NCBI RefSeq assembly: GCF_000203815.1
Contig: NW_004457723.1
Span: forward strand, 744,001-808,000
Origin: Cavenderia fasciculata
Taxonomy: Eukaryota > Evosea > Eumycetozoa > Acytosteliales > Cavenderiaceae
Reading direction: 5' to 3'
DNA: 64,000 nt
Below the pieces are notes generated by a model. It worked only from the letters and a program-made list of their open reading frames with translations, made no database searches and was not told where the DNA came from. Of this stretch, positions 37,473 through 51,035 are shown piece by piece (positions within the stretch are counted from its first letter, which is position 1; each line of letters opens with the position of its first letter). Made by a program: the position numbers and the translations under genes.

Positions 37473-38225
37473 TGTTGTTTTTGTTCTTCTTTTCTTTTTG
37501 TTATTTCTATCTCTATCTTCTCTCTATCTCTCTATCTCTCTATCTTTCTAAAGTAGAACTAGTAGTAGTAGTATAAGTTTAAAGTTGAAGTTGAAGCTGT
37601 TGTTGTTGTTGTTGTTGTTGTGTTCATATGTTATGTTTTTTGCAAAGAAGGGGTATGAGAGAGTGATTGAATTGAATTGAGTAGAGGGTGTGGGTGAGAG
37701 AGTAAACAATTAATATTTAAACTTAAAAGCACTATGAAGAACGTGTGCGTATAAAAGAATGAATGAATGAACAGAAAACTAATAATAAATAATTATAAAT
37801 AAAGATGTGTGATTGATTGATTGGTTTGTTTATAGTTAGTTTTGTCCTTTGCGCTACTAGAAGCCAATGTTGTTGTGTTGTGATTATTGTCGTGCTAAAA
37901 CGGAATTCATGATCCCACCTTTTTGAGAGAGCGCAAAGATTCGTTGCTAGTTTCATTTTTAGAGATCCAAGTGGTGAAATCGACCCTTGCACCACCTTCC
38001 ATTCGTTTTAATTTGGTTGCGAGCTCATAATAATAATAATATTAATAATAACCCTTCTATCTATCCTATCTCCCCATTAACCACCATACTTATAATAATA
38101 ATAATACACAAACATTACTTACTTACTTACTTATGTTGTGTTATATTTCTTAGCAAGACGAGAAAGAGAGGCAGGCAGTGTGTAACTTCACAACACGTTA
38201 TAACATTACATAGAAAGAGAGAGGA

Positions 38226-38260
<35 letters not shown>

Positions 38261-38317
38261 CTTTAGAGTAGTTGGAGGAAGAGTAGTAGTAGTTTGGAAG
38301 GGAAGAGAGGAAGAGAG
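37473..38317. other. Divergent intergenic region (7TM-kinase / polytopic membrane protein)
   Basis: Contains a (TTG)n run near 37600-37620, a GC-richer patch at 37850-37990 with a weak minus-strand open frame that I do not accept, and a (GA)n run at about 38227-38252 just upstream of the + strand gene. No RNA gene is recognised. Confidence 0.55.
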
Positions 38318-40478
38318 ATGAACAACTTTTACCACAATACCTTTAATAATAATGGAGGAGGACATTACTTACACAACCATTCGAATAGTACAAACTCATC
38401 TCCTGTAACTAGAAAGACGAATGGAAAGACTTCTTCTTCTTCTTCTTCTTCTTCTTCTAGTACAAGTAAAGGAAAGCATAATCATAAATACTACCAACAA
38501 CAGCAACAACAACATGTTGCACTTGACGACGACGATGATGACGACGATTCAGATGTAATGACAGATTCTTTAGATGAATACTATAAAAAGAATAATAATA
38601 ATAATAATAATAATAATAAGAAAAGGACAATATATACTAATAATAATAATAATAATAATAACAACACCGATAAACCAACAACAACAACAACAACAACCAA
38701 TGTACATTCAAAGTTAAAAAAGAACAAGAGTTTAGATTCCATCGTCAACAATATAACACTATCCATCAATACAAACCCAAACTTTTATTCAAGTGACGAT
38801 GATAATATAAACTTGAATCTAAATAATAATAATACAAATAATAATACAAATACAAATAATAATAATATAATATCAACTGATAATAGTAATAATACAAATA
38901 ATAATAATAGTAATAATAATAATGAAAGTAGTATAAATATTAATATTAATATTGATAATATTCAACAACAATCAATTATTGATATACCAACGACATTACC
39001 AATATCACCAAGATCACCATCAATATCTGTTAATACACCAAGAGGTGGAGTCAGCGGTGGTGAAAATACAAATGGAGGAGTAGATAATAGTATGATAGAC
39101 TATGAAGCAGATGATGAATTTGAGGAGGGAGGTGAAGGAGATGGTGATGGAAACAATGAATCAGATGAAGAAGATGCCAAAGAATTTAAAAGAAAGTTAT
39201 TGGCTGCTATTGCATCACCAAAGAAATTGGGAAGAGGTGGTAGTGGTGGAAATTTCAAAGGATCCTATGGATATGGATACGAAGAAGATGAAGATGGTGT
39301 TAATGTTAGAATTACCAATAGTACAAGTACCACCATGTTTAATCAACATTTTGATCATATGATGGAGGAGGGAGACCAAATGGATTGTGATGAAGTAGAG
39401 GATTTGCAACCACAAGAATCAAGACTCAAACATATCTTGACTATGGATGCACTCTACTTGATCATTTTCATTCCAGTTTGTTATTTCTCTTATTACCTAC
39501 CATCCATCTATTTGGGTTCCTCTGACGCACTAGTCTATTGGGATTATAACTTTCAATGGAGTAAATATATACTTTGGATTTCATCTATTATTTTGGGTTT
39601 CTCTTATGTATCGCTGGTTACAGAAGCAAGATCTTATCCATTTCATTGTAGATATCAAAGACATAGAGTATGTAGACATAAAAACAAAACAAAAACAAAC
39701 AAATAGAATAGACTAATAATACTTTTATTTTGATTTATTTTCAATTTGATTTAGGATTTCTTTCAATTATTATTTGCAGTTTCATTATTATATTTAATTG
39801 CACCAAGTCGTACTTTAATGGGACCAAGTGATGGTACAACCATACAAGAACGTAGTGGAAGTAGCAGTAGTCAAGAGACGATTACACCAGGTCAACCAGT
39901 CAACCACAACCAAAAGACCATCTATGAGGCATTTGTTTTCAACTACTTTTCATTTATCATCCCATTTGTAGTGGCGTTGCACTATACATACTTGGACCAT
40001 AACCTTTTCCTTCGTAGTGTTGGTGATAAATTTGGAACACCTTCACTTTGGAAAACATATACATTCAAAGAGGTCATTGTTATAATCCCAATCGTCCTAT
40101 TTATCATTTCACTTGTAGTTTGGCATGTATTTTTAATTGTATGTTTAAAAAAAAAACAAAATAGAAAAAAAAAAAGAATACTAATATTATTATCTCTGTC
40201 TTTTTTAGATTAAGGATCATTTATGGATATATTATTTAATTGCATATGGACTATTTTTTGGAATATTAATATCAGTGAGTTGCGCAATTCACAAAAACTA
40301 CTATCTTCATCTTCACCATTATTTCATATTTGGATCATTGATCCCATTTGCAACATTTAATAATCCTCTAACATCTATATCTCTTGGTCTCATCTCTGGT
40401 ATCACAGTTGAAGGTTGTGCACGTTGGAGTATGGGCTGGATTTGGTATCGTGCTCCTGATGGTGTACGTATTTTATAA
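38318..40478 (+). CDS. Polytopic membrane protein with long low-complexity N-terminus, 3 exons, 667 aa
   Basis: Exons 38318-39667, 39755-40138 and 40209-40478 are in phase. About 370 residues of Asn, Ser and Asp-rich sequence precede six to eight hydrophobic segments, starting at DALYLIIFIPVCYFSYYL. The C-terminal core HLHHYFIFGSLIP...LGLISGITVEGCARW resembles the membrane half of fungal LCCL-domain proteins, but no LCCL domain is present. The start chosen is the first ATG (MNNFYHNTF). Function is unknown; the likely location is an internal membrane. Confidence 0.8.
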
Positions 40479-40926
40479 ACAATAATTAAACAAAATAAAT
40501 CGAATTTACAAATTGGAAACTTGGAAATCGAATCCAAATGTTTCATATATATATATCTTATAAATATGCGTGTTTAAATTAGTTCAATTTATTATTATTA
40601 TTATGTGTACAAAAAAAAGGGGTGTGGAAATCATAGATATATGTATCTCCATTTCTATTTTTACTAATATCTATTATTATTAATGGATGATGAATATTGG
40701 TTTGATTTGATTTGATTTAGGTAGGGTGTTATGTTATTAATTATTATTATTATTATTATTATTATTATTTACAAAAAAAAAAAAGGAAAAATATAGAAAG
40801 ATTATCAAACAAATTGTTTAACAATCCATCCAACCATCTAATATAACTGTATATATATATGGAGGGATAACAAGTTGATATTCTTTTTTCTATGTTCTAT
40901 TATTATTATTATTATTATTAGTGTTA
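40479..40926. other. Convergent 3' intergenic region with ATT repeats
   Basis: AT-rich, with (ATT)n runs at about 40739-40769 and 40899-40919 and an A tract at 40772-40784. No gene seen. Confidence 0.6.
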
Positions 40927-41794
40927 CTATAAAAATACAAAATCATCAATTTCCTTTTTCAAATGTTCTTCCATGAATATTGGTGATGGAGGTGCATATT
41001 GGTATGTTGGTGGAGGATATGGTGAAGGTGGTGAGTTTTTGTTGTTGCTGTTGTTGTTGGTTTCATTTGTAGAAGCATCAATTATTGATTGTTGATCAAT
41101 CTTTGTGTATTCATCGATATCGATATTGGCAGCATACTGCTCCAACTCTTTAATTTGTTCACTCGATAGTTTGATATCGTCGTCTTTTTCTCCGTTGGCC
41201 AACCCAGGTTTCTCGATAAATACCCATTCCTCCATCTCTTCTTCTTTGTGTTCCAATGCATTTGCACCTCCTCTCATACCATTGTACGTTGCTTTACATA
41301 TATATTTTATACCTTGGAATGACCGACTAGCAGCTTCTCTCACAACCATCATACAAACAGCTAAAATAAAAATAAAAAAAAAAAGTAAGTAAAATGTGTA
41401 AATATTATGCATATATATAGTTGTTGTTTTGTTACATACTCTCAGAGATTTGAATTAATATATAATAGGTTATTGAGGTTACTAGAGATGTACCTCCTGT
41501 ACCCATCACCACAGCCAGTGGTGCATATGATAAAGATGTTCTCAATACTCTAACCGCTCTAACCGGTACATATCCCTTGGTTGCTACATTTACAGCTTGA
41601 TCTATAATCTTTGGTCCTGTATATTTACCAAAAGGTTAGTTTCTTTCTTAATTATATATCACATACTATCATGTGTAGTGCATATGTATGCATGTATACA
41701 TACCTATTGACAAAGCTACATAGTTTGCAAGTCTCTTTACACCAACAACTTTAACTATGTTGTTGGCTACAAATCTCAACAAGTAATTACTCAT
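40927..41794 (-). CDS. Unknown membrane-associated protein, 3 exons, 233 aa
   Basis: Exons are 41794-41704, 41616-41440 and 41360-40927, all in phase. The first ATG gives MSNYLLRFVANNIVKVVGVK. One probable membrane segment lies at ~50-80 (YAPLAVVMGTGGTSLVTSI then TYYILIQI). A conserved-looking WVFIEKPG precedes an acidic, Pro-rich tail (PPSPYPPPTYQYAPPSP). No family is recognised. The N-terminal amphipathic stretch could also be an organelle signal, but this is not established. Confidence 0.7.
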
Positions 41795-42799
41795 TTATCA
41801 AATCTCTCTTCTTTCAGCTCTACTAAGCTCTCTTCTCTCTCTTCTCTTCTTCTCTTCTCTTGTCTTTCTAGTTTAATTAATATCGATGATGGTGATGATA
41901 AATATGTATACAAATATTCTATTATTATTATTTTTTCTATCTCTTTTTCATTATATAAAACTTTTGAAACTAGGCATACCCAATTTTGTGCGAATACTGT
42001 GTTGAGTCATTTTATTATCAATAAATCATTAAAAATTAAATAATTTTCAAATTATTTAGGTTTTCGAGATTGGGAATACAATAATAATAATTTTAATAAA
42101 ATAGGATCCTGAATTGATCAAATATTCCAAACACCAACAACTATCCAACTATTTTGTTTATAAATTTAAATTATATTATATTATATTATGATTGATCATT
42201 CTTAATTTCTTAACAAATTAATATGGATAATAATATATATAAAAGATTGAAAAAGTTCGATTATAATGAAATTATTAATAATCATAATAAATATAATAAT
42301 CATAATATTAATAATAATTATTTATATAGTTTTGGTGGTCCACCAAACAAAATCATCTCTCTTTATTAATATGCATCCACAATCGATTTTTCCATCAAAC
42401 GCAAAAAAAAAAAACAAAAAACATTTTTTTTAAACAACGAAGACCTGAACCCCGCTTTTCTCTCATACAACTGCCCACCCACATACTTGACACGTCCACC
42501 ACCCACTCACTCACTCTCATTGTAGTAGTATCATCACCATCAAAAATATATCATACACATAGATATTGAACACAAACACAACAAAATAGATTTCATTCTC
42601 TCTCCTTTCTTCTCCTCCTCCTCCTTTTTCTAGAAAAAAGAAATATCAATACACACAAAGACGAACGAGTAGGAGTGAGTGTAGACAGCGTGCACCAGAC
42701 AACCAACAGAGACTATAGTACAATAATATATATATATATAACGGCGGTGGTATAGATTATAATACATACCTCGCCGTAGCTGGAGAAGAGAGAGAAATA
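41795..42799. other. 1-kb divergent intergenic region upstream of the EVE-PHD gene
   Basis: The left half (41880-42360) is nearly pure AT. The right half (42420-42790) is a C-rich leader region with CACTCACTCACTC and CTCCTCCTC runs, ending in a TATATATATA stretch at 42730-42740 close to the ATG. No gene recognised. Confidence 0.6.
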
Positions 42800-45700
42800 A
42801 TGTCTCACGAAACTATTAGCAACAGTAGTTTGGTCACCGAGTCCTCTTCTTCTTCCTCAACTCCTCCTCCTCCTCCTCCTCCTCCTCTTGCATGTGGTGA
42901 TACAACAACAACGACAAAGCAGCAGCAGCATGAACAACAACAACAACAACAAGATATAGATTCAACATCCACTACGACCAATATTGCAGAAACAGTAGTA
43001 GTATTAGTAGTAGATGAAGCGGAAAAATCAAATGGCACCAAATCAGGTCAAGAAGGTGAACAGGTAACAACCCCTTCAGCATCACCATCTACCTCTACCT
43101 CTACCACCATTGATAAACCAACCTTGACAACTTCAACGACCACCACCATGATCGTTGATGAACCAGAAACAAAAATGATTATTGAATCAACCTCGGCAAC
43201 CTCGACAACTTCAACATCAACATCAACATCGACAACCTCAACAATGACTACTACCATGATTGTTGAAGAAGAGGAAGAAGAACCAACCTCTACATCAACA
43301 ACTTCAACAACAACAACAACCAATGACAATAGTAATAATAACAATAATATTAGTAATAATAATAACAATAATAATATTAATAATAATAATAATAATAATA
43401 GTAATAATATTCAAACACCATTACAAGGATCTTCACACAAAAGAGATAGAGAAATTGAAAATGATAATAATGGATTTAGTTTTATATTTCATGTTGGACC
43501 AAAAGTGAAACCAGACAAGACTCAAAAGAAACAAAAGAGAGATAGTCTGTTATCATTGTCCACCACGGTTTTGGCAACTCCGACACCCGCCACCAACAAA
43601 AAGAATCCAGCTTACAATCTATTGGCATCACGACAAGCACATCAACCTCGAACTCAATCATTGTCTAGTAAAAGACAAAACCAAGTGACAGACGCAAATG
43701 TTGGTGCAATGGCAGATCAACTTGGTGAGATTGGTGGAACTGACTTTTTCATCTCTTTGTTTAGTGGATCGACAAACTGCTCAAAATTACTCAAAGATTG
43801 TTTCAGAGTATCTTCTACCAATGTACCAACAACTCCTTTTGGATCAATGGATAATATTAGTATTGGTAAATCATACGACTCTCTTCATCTTGATAATGAT
43901 TATTATGATCAAGATGGATTCCATTTACAAAATGGTGGTGGTGTTGGTGGTGGTAGTGATGATGAGTTTGAAGATAAACCACTCACAACATCAACAACAT
44001 CAACAACAACCAACAATCATTATGGTCTTCAAAGATTTGAATCAATTATTGCAGAAGAAGATGAATCCTCTAGTGATGAAGAAAAGAGTTATATTAAAAG
44101 TTTAAAAGAAAGAAAGAATTTAGAAGAATCTGAAAAAGGTTTTAATAGAGTAATAAGAGAGAAAATTGAACAAGTAAATATGAATGGAAAAAAAGAGAGA
44201 GACAATGATTAGAGAGAGTATTAATATCATTTAATTTAATTTATTCTAGGCACATGTAAATAGATTGTTTTTCGAACCAAATAGAAAAAGGGTACCGGTT
44301 AAAGACCAACAATTACAAGATTTTTTGGAACAAAATATTTTTACACAAACTCCCATTCCAAGGGGGTTCAACGAGGGTGATTGTACCGACGGACCATACG
44401 ACACGCTCTTTTACACCATCCATCCACTGCGACTGATGGGTGAGAGTGTGGACGGCCTGATGAAAAAGAATGCAGAGGATGTGATCAAGGACGGTGTGCC
44501 AACTCCCACCTACAAAGAGGTGCAACCATACGTTCCCTACAACATTAATATTAGCAGACGATTTCAAACTGCCTATAACCAAGGTTACATTGTTTACAAT
44601 GGTACCAACAATACATTGGCTTCTTCATTATCATCCATGACTCCTGCCAAACAACAATCACCACCACTACCAAATGTAAAAGGTGGCTCAGTTATCTCTT
44701 CTCCACCATCTACACCTTTGACATTATCTTCCAGCAACAACAATAATGTAAACAGTGCATTATCACTAGTACATCAATCATCGTATCCTTGGAAACGTGT
44801 ATCAGAGATGTTTAATACAATTACATGGTTGCCCGAAGAAACAGCGATGCTATGTGAACTATACTTTATCTATGGTTCAGATTGGTCAGAGATTTCAAGG
44901 ATATTGAGTGGTTCCAAATCACCTCTTCAAATCTATCAAGCCATCACCAAACAAAAAGATTTGATGTCGATGAAACCACATACCACCTTGGCTCAAGACC
45001 TAGAAGAAATCAAAAAGCAATGTGTCATTTGTTTCCTTTCAACCAGCGGTGGAAACAAAAAATTCTATCATCAAAAGACTAAAAAGAATCAGAATACAAC
45101 TCTAGTCACTTGTTTTGCATGTGAACGTTCATTTCATCAAGATTGTATTACTGATCAACCAAATAGTAATAACAACAATTCAGAATGGTATTGTTCAATT
45201 GATTGTTCAATGACTTGTCAAGTTGTAAGTAGAATTATATATATATATATATATATATTAAATCATCAATCACAATCAATATATTAACCATTATAATTTT
45301 GATTTATTTATTTATTTGTAGAGATGTAATGTTTGTCAAAAAGGGGATCATGAAGATTCATTTGTATTATGTGACAAGTGTTCAGATGGTTATCATATTT
45401 ATTGTTTATCACCACAACTTTCAGAGGTTCCTTATGATCCTTGGGAATGTTCAAATTGTTGTGAAAACAACAATACCTCTAAAAGTATAGGTAAAATTGT
45501 GGAATCACCTTCTCCTCTTACTGCTGCAGTAGAAGATACTTTGTCACCAATGAACTTGGAAGATGTACCAAAATTAGAAAGAGTTTCTAAAGATGCATCA
45601 CCAAACGGTACAACAACAGAATCAGTAGCTGCAGAGGGTAACCATTCATTAATTAATTCACCTAGATCAAAAGAGGAAACTAACGGTCATAATGATAGTA

Positions 45701-48700
45701 GTAGTAGTACTACGACTGCTACTGTAGTTGTAGTTGTTGATACTTTGAATCAATCAAATACAACAACACCTATTATGGAACCAACAACTATGATGGTTGT
45801 TACATCAACTGCAACTACAACATCAACATGTCAAGCAATGGCACCAATTCCAACAACTCCATCATTATCAGAGGCTAGTACACCGGCAATGATTAAAACA
45901 CCACTTGCTTTGGGTTTGAAAAAGTCTACTGCAAATGCACCAATGTCTCCTGCAGCACCACCAGCATTATCATTGGGTTTACAAGTATATCAACATCCAA
46001 AACTCCATTTCCAACACATCAAGGGGTGTCAGAATGCATCAGACAGCTCATCAGCAGACAACAATACTACCGCACACAAGGACAATGGTGGAGAGGAATA
46101 CAGTTCATCATTTGCAAGAGTACTTGGAAAGGAAGGAACAAGATTGGCAAGCTCTGCCACGTCCAAGCCATTCCATACACTCAAAGCTATCAGTTCAGTG
46201 TGTTTGGCGTGTCTGACGTCGGTTAGTATCTTTGATGATTCAGATTATAGTCTTGGCAATACAGAGATTACCAATTACAAGGATATGATATCATCGGAAG
46301 ACATTGGAGAAGATGACTATGAGCTTGAAGCAGTTATGGCTAAAAAGTTTGATTTCATTTTGGCTGCCATCCCAATTGCCGTTCAAAAAATGATCGATGA
46401 ACCACTTCTTATGGGTTCTGAATTACAACAACAACAACAACATCAACAACAGGAATCAAACAACTCTTTGTTGAGTGCATTTGTAGCTGCTTCCTCATCC
46501 TCTTCACCACAGACAACAAACGAGAACGATACTATTGTATCATTGGCAGGATCAAAACGAAAGAGAAAACAAAAATTACAAGATTTACAAGACCTTCCAG
46601 ATGTACAAGTTAAAATTCAATTGGATGATCAAATAACACCACCTACCATTACCAATACATCACATGATGAACAAATTGATACTACTATGGATAATAATAA
46701 TAATAGCGCATTAAAAGAATCACAAGAATTTTCCACTCAATCTGCCATTGATATATTGTCAACACATATGGAAACTGAATCACCAATACAACCATTACAA
46801 CCATTACAACTCAACTCTTCAGGAACTCTGGAGGGATCAAAAATACTTTTACAAATGGCCAATGGCGACCATGAACAAAATGGGTTGGAATCACCATCTA
46901 CACCACCACCTATTACTACTTCTACTACTACTATGACGCATACAACACCACCACCAACTATACCAACTTCACCACTCATTCCATCATCCATTTTAAATGC
47001 AGACAATATTATTCAAAAGACGACTGGATTGGCTCAATCTACCATTGTTGCACCACCACCCAGTCTGCCATTGTCGATCACTCCGCCAATGGTACCAGCT
47101 ATTCCTCAGCTAGTGACAGCGTCTGAAGTGCCTGTTGGCGTCGCACCCACGTACGATTATGGTGCTTCGGCCATCGCATTGCAACAACAGATGCTCGCCA
47201 GACAGCAGTATTCGATGATGGTCGAGGGAGGTGTTATACCGCCAACCGATCCAACCGCAACCAATCTTGTAAATTTACCAACTTATATCCAGCAACCACA
47301 ACTTTTATCCAGTCTTAATAATACGCCAATAGCCAATAGTACCATTATCACTACCACCATGACTACACCCTCTAAACCAACCAAACGAAACACCCGAAAA
47401 GCCAAAATACCAGCTACTGAAAAGCCACCTCAACCCACCTCACCCGCCACCTTCACCACCTCGACTCGAACCATTGTTCAAGCCAACCCACCCTCCGAAG
47501 ACACTTCGCCACCAACCTCGTCGCGCAAAAAGAAGCGGTCGACCATCAGCGAGACGATCGGTATTGCCCGAGGTCGCCGCAGCAGGCTGACCGACGGCAT
47601 GGCCGGCTCGGCGCGTTGGTGGATCTTCTCTGGTAATCCCAAGAACCGTCCCGAGCTCAACGCAATGCAAGAGGGTAAGCAGCTCGAATGGGGCGTACGT
47701 CAACACGCCGACAATATCCGCAAGAACGATCTAATCTACGTGTGGTTGTGCGGAAAGTACGCGGGTATCTCTGCCACGGCCATCGCACTCGAAGACCCCG
47801 TGCGTGTCGATGCGCCGTCTGGAGACGCTGTCTTTGTCCCTTCTTCCAAACCCAACTTGATCCACAATGTTCAAATCCAGATCACCAAGATCTTACCCAA
47901 CATCCTTCCCAAAAAGACAATGGCAGAGAACAAATTATTGTCACGAATGACCATTATCCGTGCACCACTTGCCACCAACTTTTGGGTGACTGATGAAGAA
48001 TCTGAAATGTTGTCAACAATGGTCAGTCAATTGGAAAAGGGTGAGTTGGATACTTTAATCGTTCCCAATCCATCAGCTTCATCTTTTAACAATAATAATA
48101 ATAATAATAATGGAGATGATTCAAATGATGATGATTCTATATCAACTACTAGTACTACTAGTACGACTACTACTACCACCTCTTCTTCATCTACTTCAAT
48201 AGTATCATACTCTTCTACCAAAAGAGGAGGAAAGCATCAACAAAATGATCAAGATGATGCAGATGATGAAGATGATAGTGATGATGACGATGATGATATG
48301 GCTATTGTGACACCTTCCAAACCAAGATCCAAAGCATCTGCCAAATCCAAACCAAAAGCTGCTCGTGGCAAGAAAGCAGCAGCCAAACCAATGCACAAAT
48401 GTACAATGTGTGATGAACAACAAACAGTCTCTAAACATTTCTTTAGTTGTGATTCATGTGGTCGTTATTACCACAATCATTGTTTGTCTGATCCAGTTGA
48501 TAAATCACTTTATTCTTATTGGATTTGTTATTTATGTTGTATGACTGAACAACAAGTATGTAGAAAATCAAAATCAAAAAAGAGGAAAGGAATCAAATGA
48601 ATATTAATTTATTTTTAATTTTTTTATTTAGATTATCAATTGTAAATTAGTTATTGGATGGTTAGAATTAAGAAGCAAGTGTAGAAAGATATTACATGAC

Positions 48701-48916
48701 ATGTGTGAATCATTTTACATATCACACAAGAAAAATATTTATTCTGGAAACAAGAAAAAGGCATTGAATAAGATGACCCAGGCAACATGTCAATTAAACA
48801 CCATAAGAGTATTATTAAGCAAGGTTGTAAATCAAAGATTCTCTATTTGGTATCAACATTTACTGCAACAACAACAACAACAACAACAACAAGGCAATAA
48901 TCAAACAAACCAATAA
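42800..48916 (+). CDS. SANT/PHD/PHD/EVE/PHD nuclear protein, 4 exons, 1955 aa
   Basis: Exons 42800-44173, 44250-45224, 45322-48555 and 48632-48916 are in phase. A long Thr/Ser/Asn-rich N-terminus comes first. A SANT/Myb-like domain lies at ~650-700 (LPEETAMLCELYFIYGSDW, EISRILSG). A PHD-like zinc module spans ~716-780 (CVICFLS...CFACERSFHQDC...WYCSIDC). A canonical PHD spans ~784-835 (CNVCQKGD, LCDKCSDGYHIYC, WECSNCC). An EVE domain of the PUA/YTH-related clan spans ~1545-1690 (GSARWWIFSGNPKN, LEWGVRQHADNI, NDLIYVWLCGKYAGI). A third PHD spans ~1811-1862 (CTMCDEQQ, SCDSCGRYYHNHC, WICYLC), then a basic helical end. PHD and SANT read histones; EVE domains bind modified nucleotides in nucleic acid. 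Nuclear action is inferred. Confidence 0.85.
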
Positions 48917-49336
48917 GTGGGGGGAAAGAATAGGAAATAGGAAAAAACAAACGTATATAATATAATAATATAATTTCCTTTTAAAACTAAATAAATACTT
49001 TTTTTTTATTTATTTTCAATCAACACCACTACTAAGTCTTCATATGATACATATCTATCATTCATTTCGATCATATTGAACATTGTGGTAAATCTACCCC
49101 CTCTCACAATGACAATCATTGTGTTAAAACCACATTACCACAATGATTTCAAATCGAATGAATATGCAGGAGGAAGTGGAAAATGATGGAATCACACCCA
49201 CTGATCCTCCTCATCCCTCCTTTTTCCTAATCCTCTTTTTACAAAGAGTTGATATCAACAATCATCATAATCATATTTTTCATACATCATTTTTTTATTT
49301 TCTTTAGTCTCTATTTTTTTTGTAACTAAATAAAAA
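48917..49336. other. Intergenic region with a long imperfect hairpin
   Basis: This lies between the EVE-PHD gene and the PA14-like gene, same orientation. It contains the inverted repeat at 49060-49163 (listed separately) and otherwise AT-rich DNA with a C/T-rich patch at 49195-49235. Confidence 0.6.
49060..49163. repeat. Imperfect ~30-bp inverted repeat with internal hairpin
   Basis: The left arm (49060-49091) and right arm (49135-49163) pair with few mismatches, including the perfect CATTGTGGTAA / TTACCACAATG. Inside, CACAATGA (49105-49112) and TCATTGTG (49116-49123) form a second stem. It could be a structured 3' element, a small-RNA precursor or a tiny MITE-like element. None of these is proven. 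Confidence 0.7.
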
Positions 49337-51035
49337 ATGATAATAAGAAATTGTTATATTTTATTATTTATTCTAGTAGTAAATATCTTGAATAGAATAA
49401 ATGGACAAATTCCTTTTAGTAAGTTGGCAAATTAATGTTACCCAATCCATCTTACCCTTAAAAATATTTTTCTTTTTAAAAAGCATTAAAGCAACATTTT
49501 ATGATACAACTGCATCGAGAAATGTTGATTTTGGACATTTATCTACAGGATCGGGTATAATCGAAGATGTATCAACAGGTGCTACTATATTTAATGATCA
49601 ACTGGGTGCTGATGGGAGACCAGATTACTGTTGTGGTGAGACACCAACTCTTGATCCCAATACTGGAGAGGTTGTGATTCAAAGTGCTCACACTTATTGG
49701 GACTGGATCAACCCATCTGGCTGTAATAGTTATATGGAGCATTTGGATATTGAGTGGACTGAAGATGGAGGTGGTGGGTTCAACATGCAAATGGATGACC
49801 CAACCCAATTCAGTGGTCATGGATTTGACAACCCTGTCTTGTTCCCTAACGAACCTACCCAAGCACTCAACGTTGACTGGTGTCTCGATATAAGATTCTC
49901 GCTGCTTGCCATTACACCCGATCCAGACTTCCATCTGTTTTCCAACCAAGACTACATCATGTACCTGAATGGTACGTTGTTGGGTTACGGTTTGTTGATG
50001 GAACGTCCAGAAAATCTCAATTCAGCCCTGTTGCTTGGAACTTTGCAAGCAGGAGATGTGGTAGATGTCAACCTGGTGCTTTGTAACAGAGTGCAGGATA
50101 CGTTGGACTATTTCTACGTCATCATCTCGACGATGGGGTTCCAGCCATACTGTAGATTCACCGATGTATGTGGTGTGTGTAACGGCGATGGTTCGACCTG
50201 CGTTGCTCCAGCTGCTGTCAATTGTGACGACGATCTGTGCCATACCGCCGTTTGTACTATTGGTGCAGGATGTGTACGTACCCCAATCAACCCCGATGAC
50301 GGTAACCCTTGCACCATTGACACTTGCGATATCCTCGTCGGGCCCGTCCACACTGACATCCTCAACTGCTCGGCATGTAACGACATCCCATGTATCTCGG
50401 TTGATCCATGTGCACCTGCTTCATGCTCGATGGACGGCTTGACATGCCAAGAAATCCCATTGATCTGTGACTCGGCCGACTCGTGTATCGACTCGTTTTG
50501 TCAGGATGGAGAGTGCAAGTTTACCATCATATGTGATGAGCCAGCTACCACAGGCGTCGTTTCAACCACCATTGGTGATATAACTACCACCGCTGAAATA
50601 ACAACCACTGCCTCTACCACTGCCTCCACGACCGCTTCCACCATCGCGTCCACTACTGGAGCTCTAACCACGGGTACCCCCACAACTACCACCACCACTG
50701 CCGGCACAACTGCATCCTCCACCTCTACCACCGCAATCTCTACGATTGGCACGACCATTGCAACGACCACTGCAACCACTACGGCAACGACCACTGCAAC
50801 CACAACAGCTGAAATCACGACCACTGGTGACACTACATGGGAAATTACAACTGGACATGTGACCAATACTCTTGGTATCATTACAGGCCATACTATTGGC
50901 GGTCATACGAATGGCCACACTATCGGCGGGCATACCATCGGTGCCATCACTGGATGCGATCCAATATGTCCACCCATTAAATGTAGTGATAAACAACCTC
51001 CTGGTTGTCCACCCATCCAATGCAGTAAACAGTAA
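49337..51035 (+). CDS. PA14/fibro-slime-type secreted glycoprotein (prespore-inducing-factor-like), 2 exons, 541 aa
   Basis: Exons 49337-49418 and 49492-51035 are in phase. The ATG gives a signal peptide (NCYILLFILVVNILNRINGQ). The N-terminal ~230 residues match the PA14/fibro-slime region of dictyostelid psi proteins: TTFYDTTASRNVDF, DYIMYLNGTLLGYG and LDYFYVIISTMG. Next comes the diagnostic DVCGVCNGDGSTC and further Cys-rich Dictyostelium-type repeats (CTIDTCD, ICDSADSCIDSFC). A Thr/Ala-rich mucin-like stretch and a Cys/Pro tail (CPPIKCSDKQPPGCPPIQC) end the protein. No GPI signal is seen. It is likely an extracellular carbohydrate-binding or signalling protein. The acceptor used (ATTAAAG) is the one that keeps the PA14 frame. 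Confidence 0.87.

Noticed and set aside
37732-37995. Minus-strand open frame with SISPLGSLKMKLATN
   Set aside because: It has no upstream ATG and contains no recognised motif; the C-terminal half is Asn/Ile/Leu-rich AT sequence.
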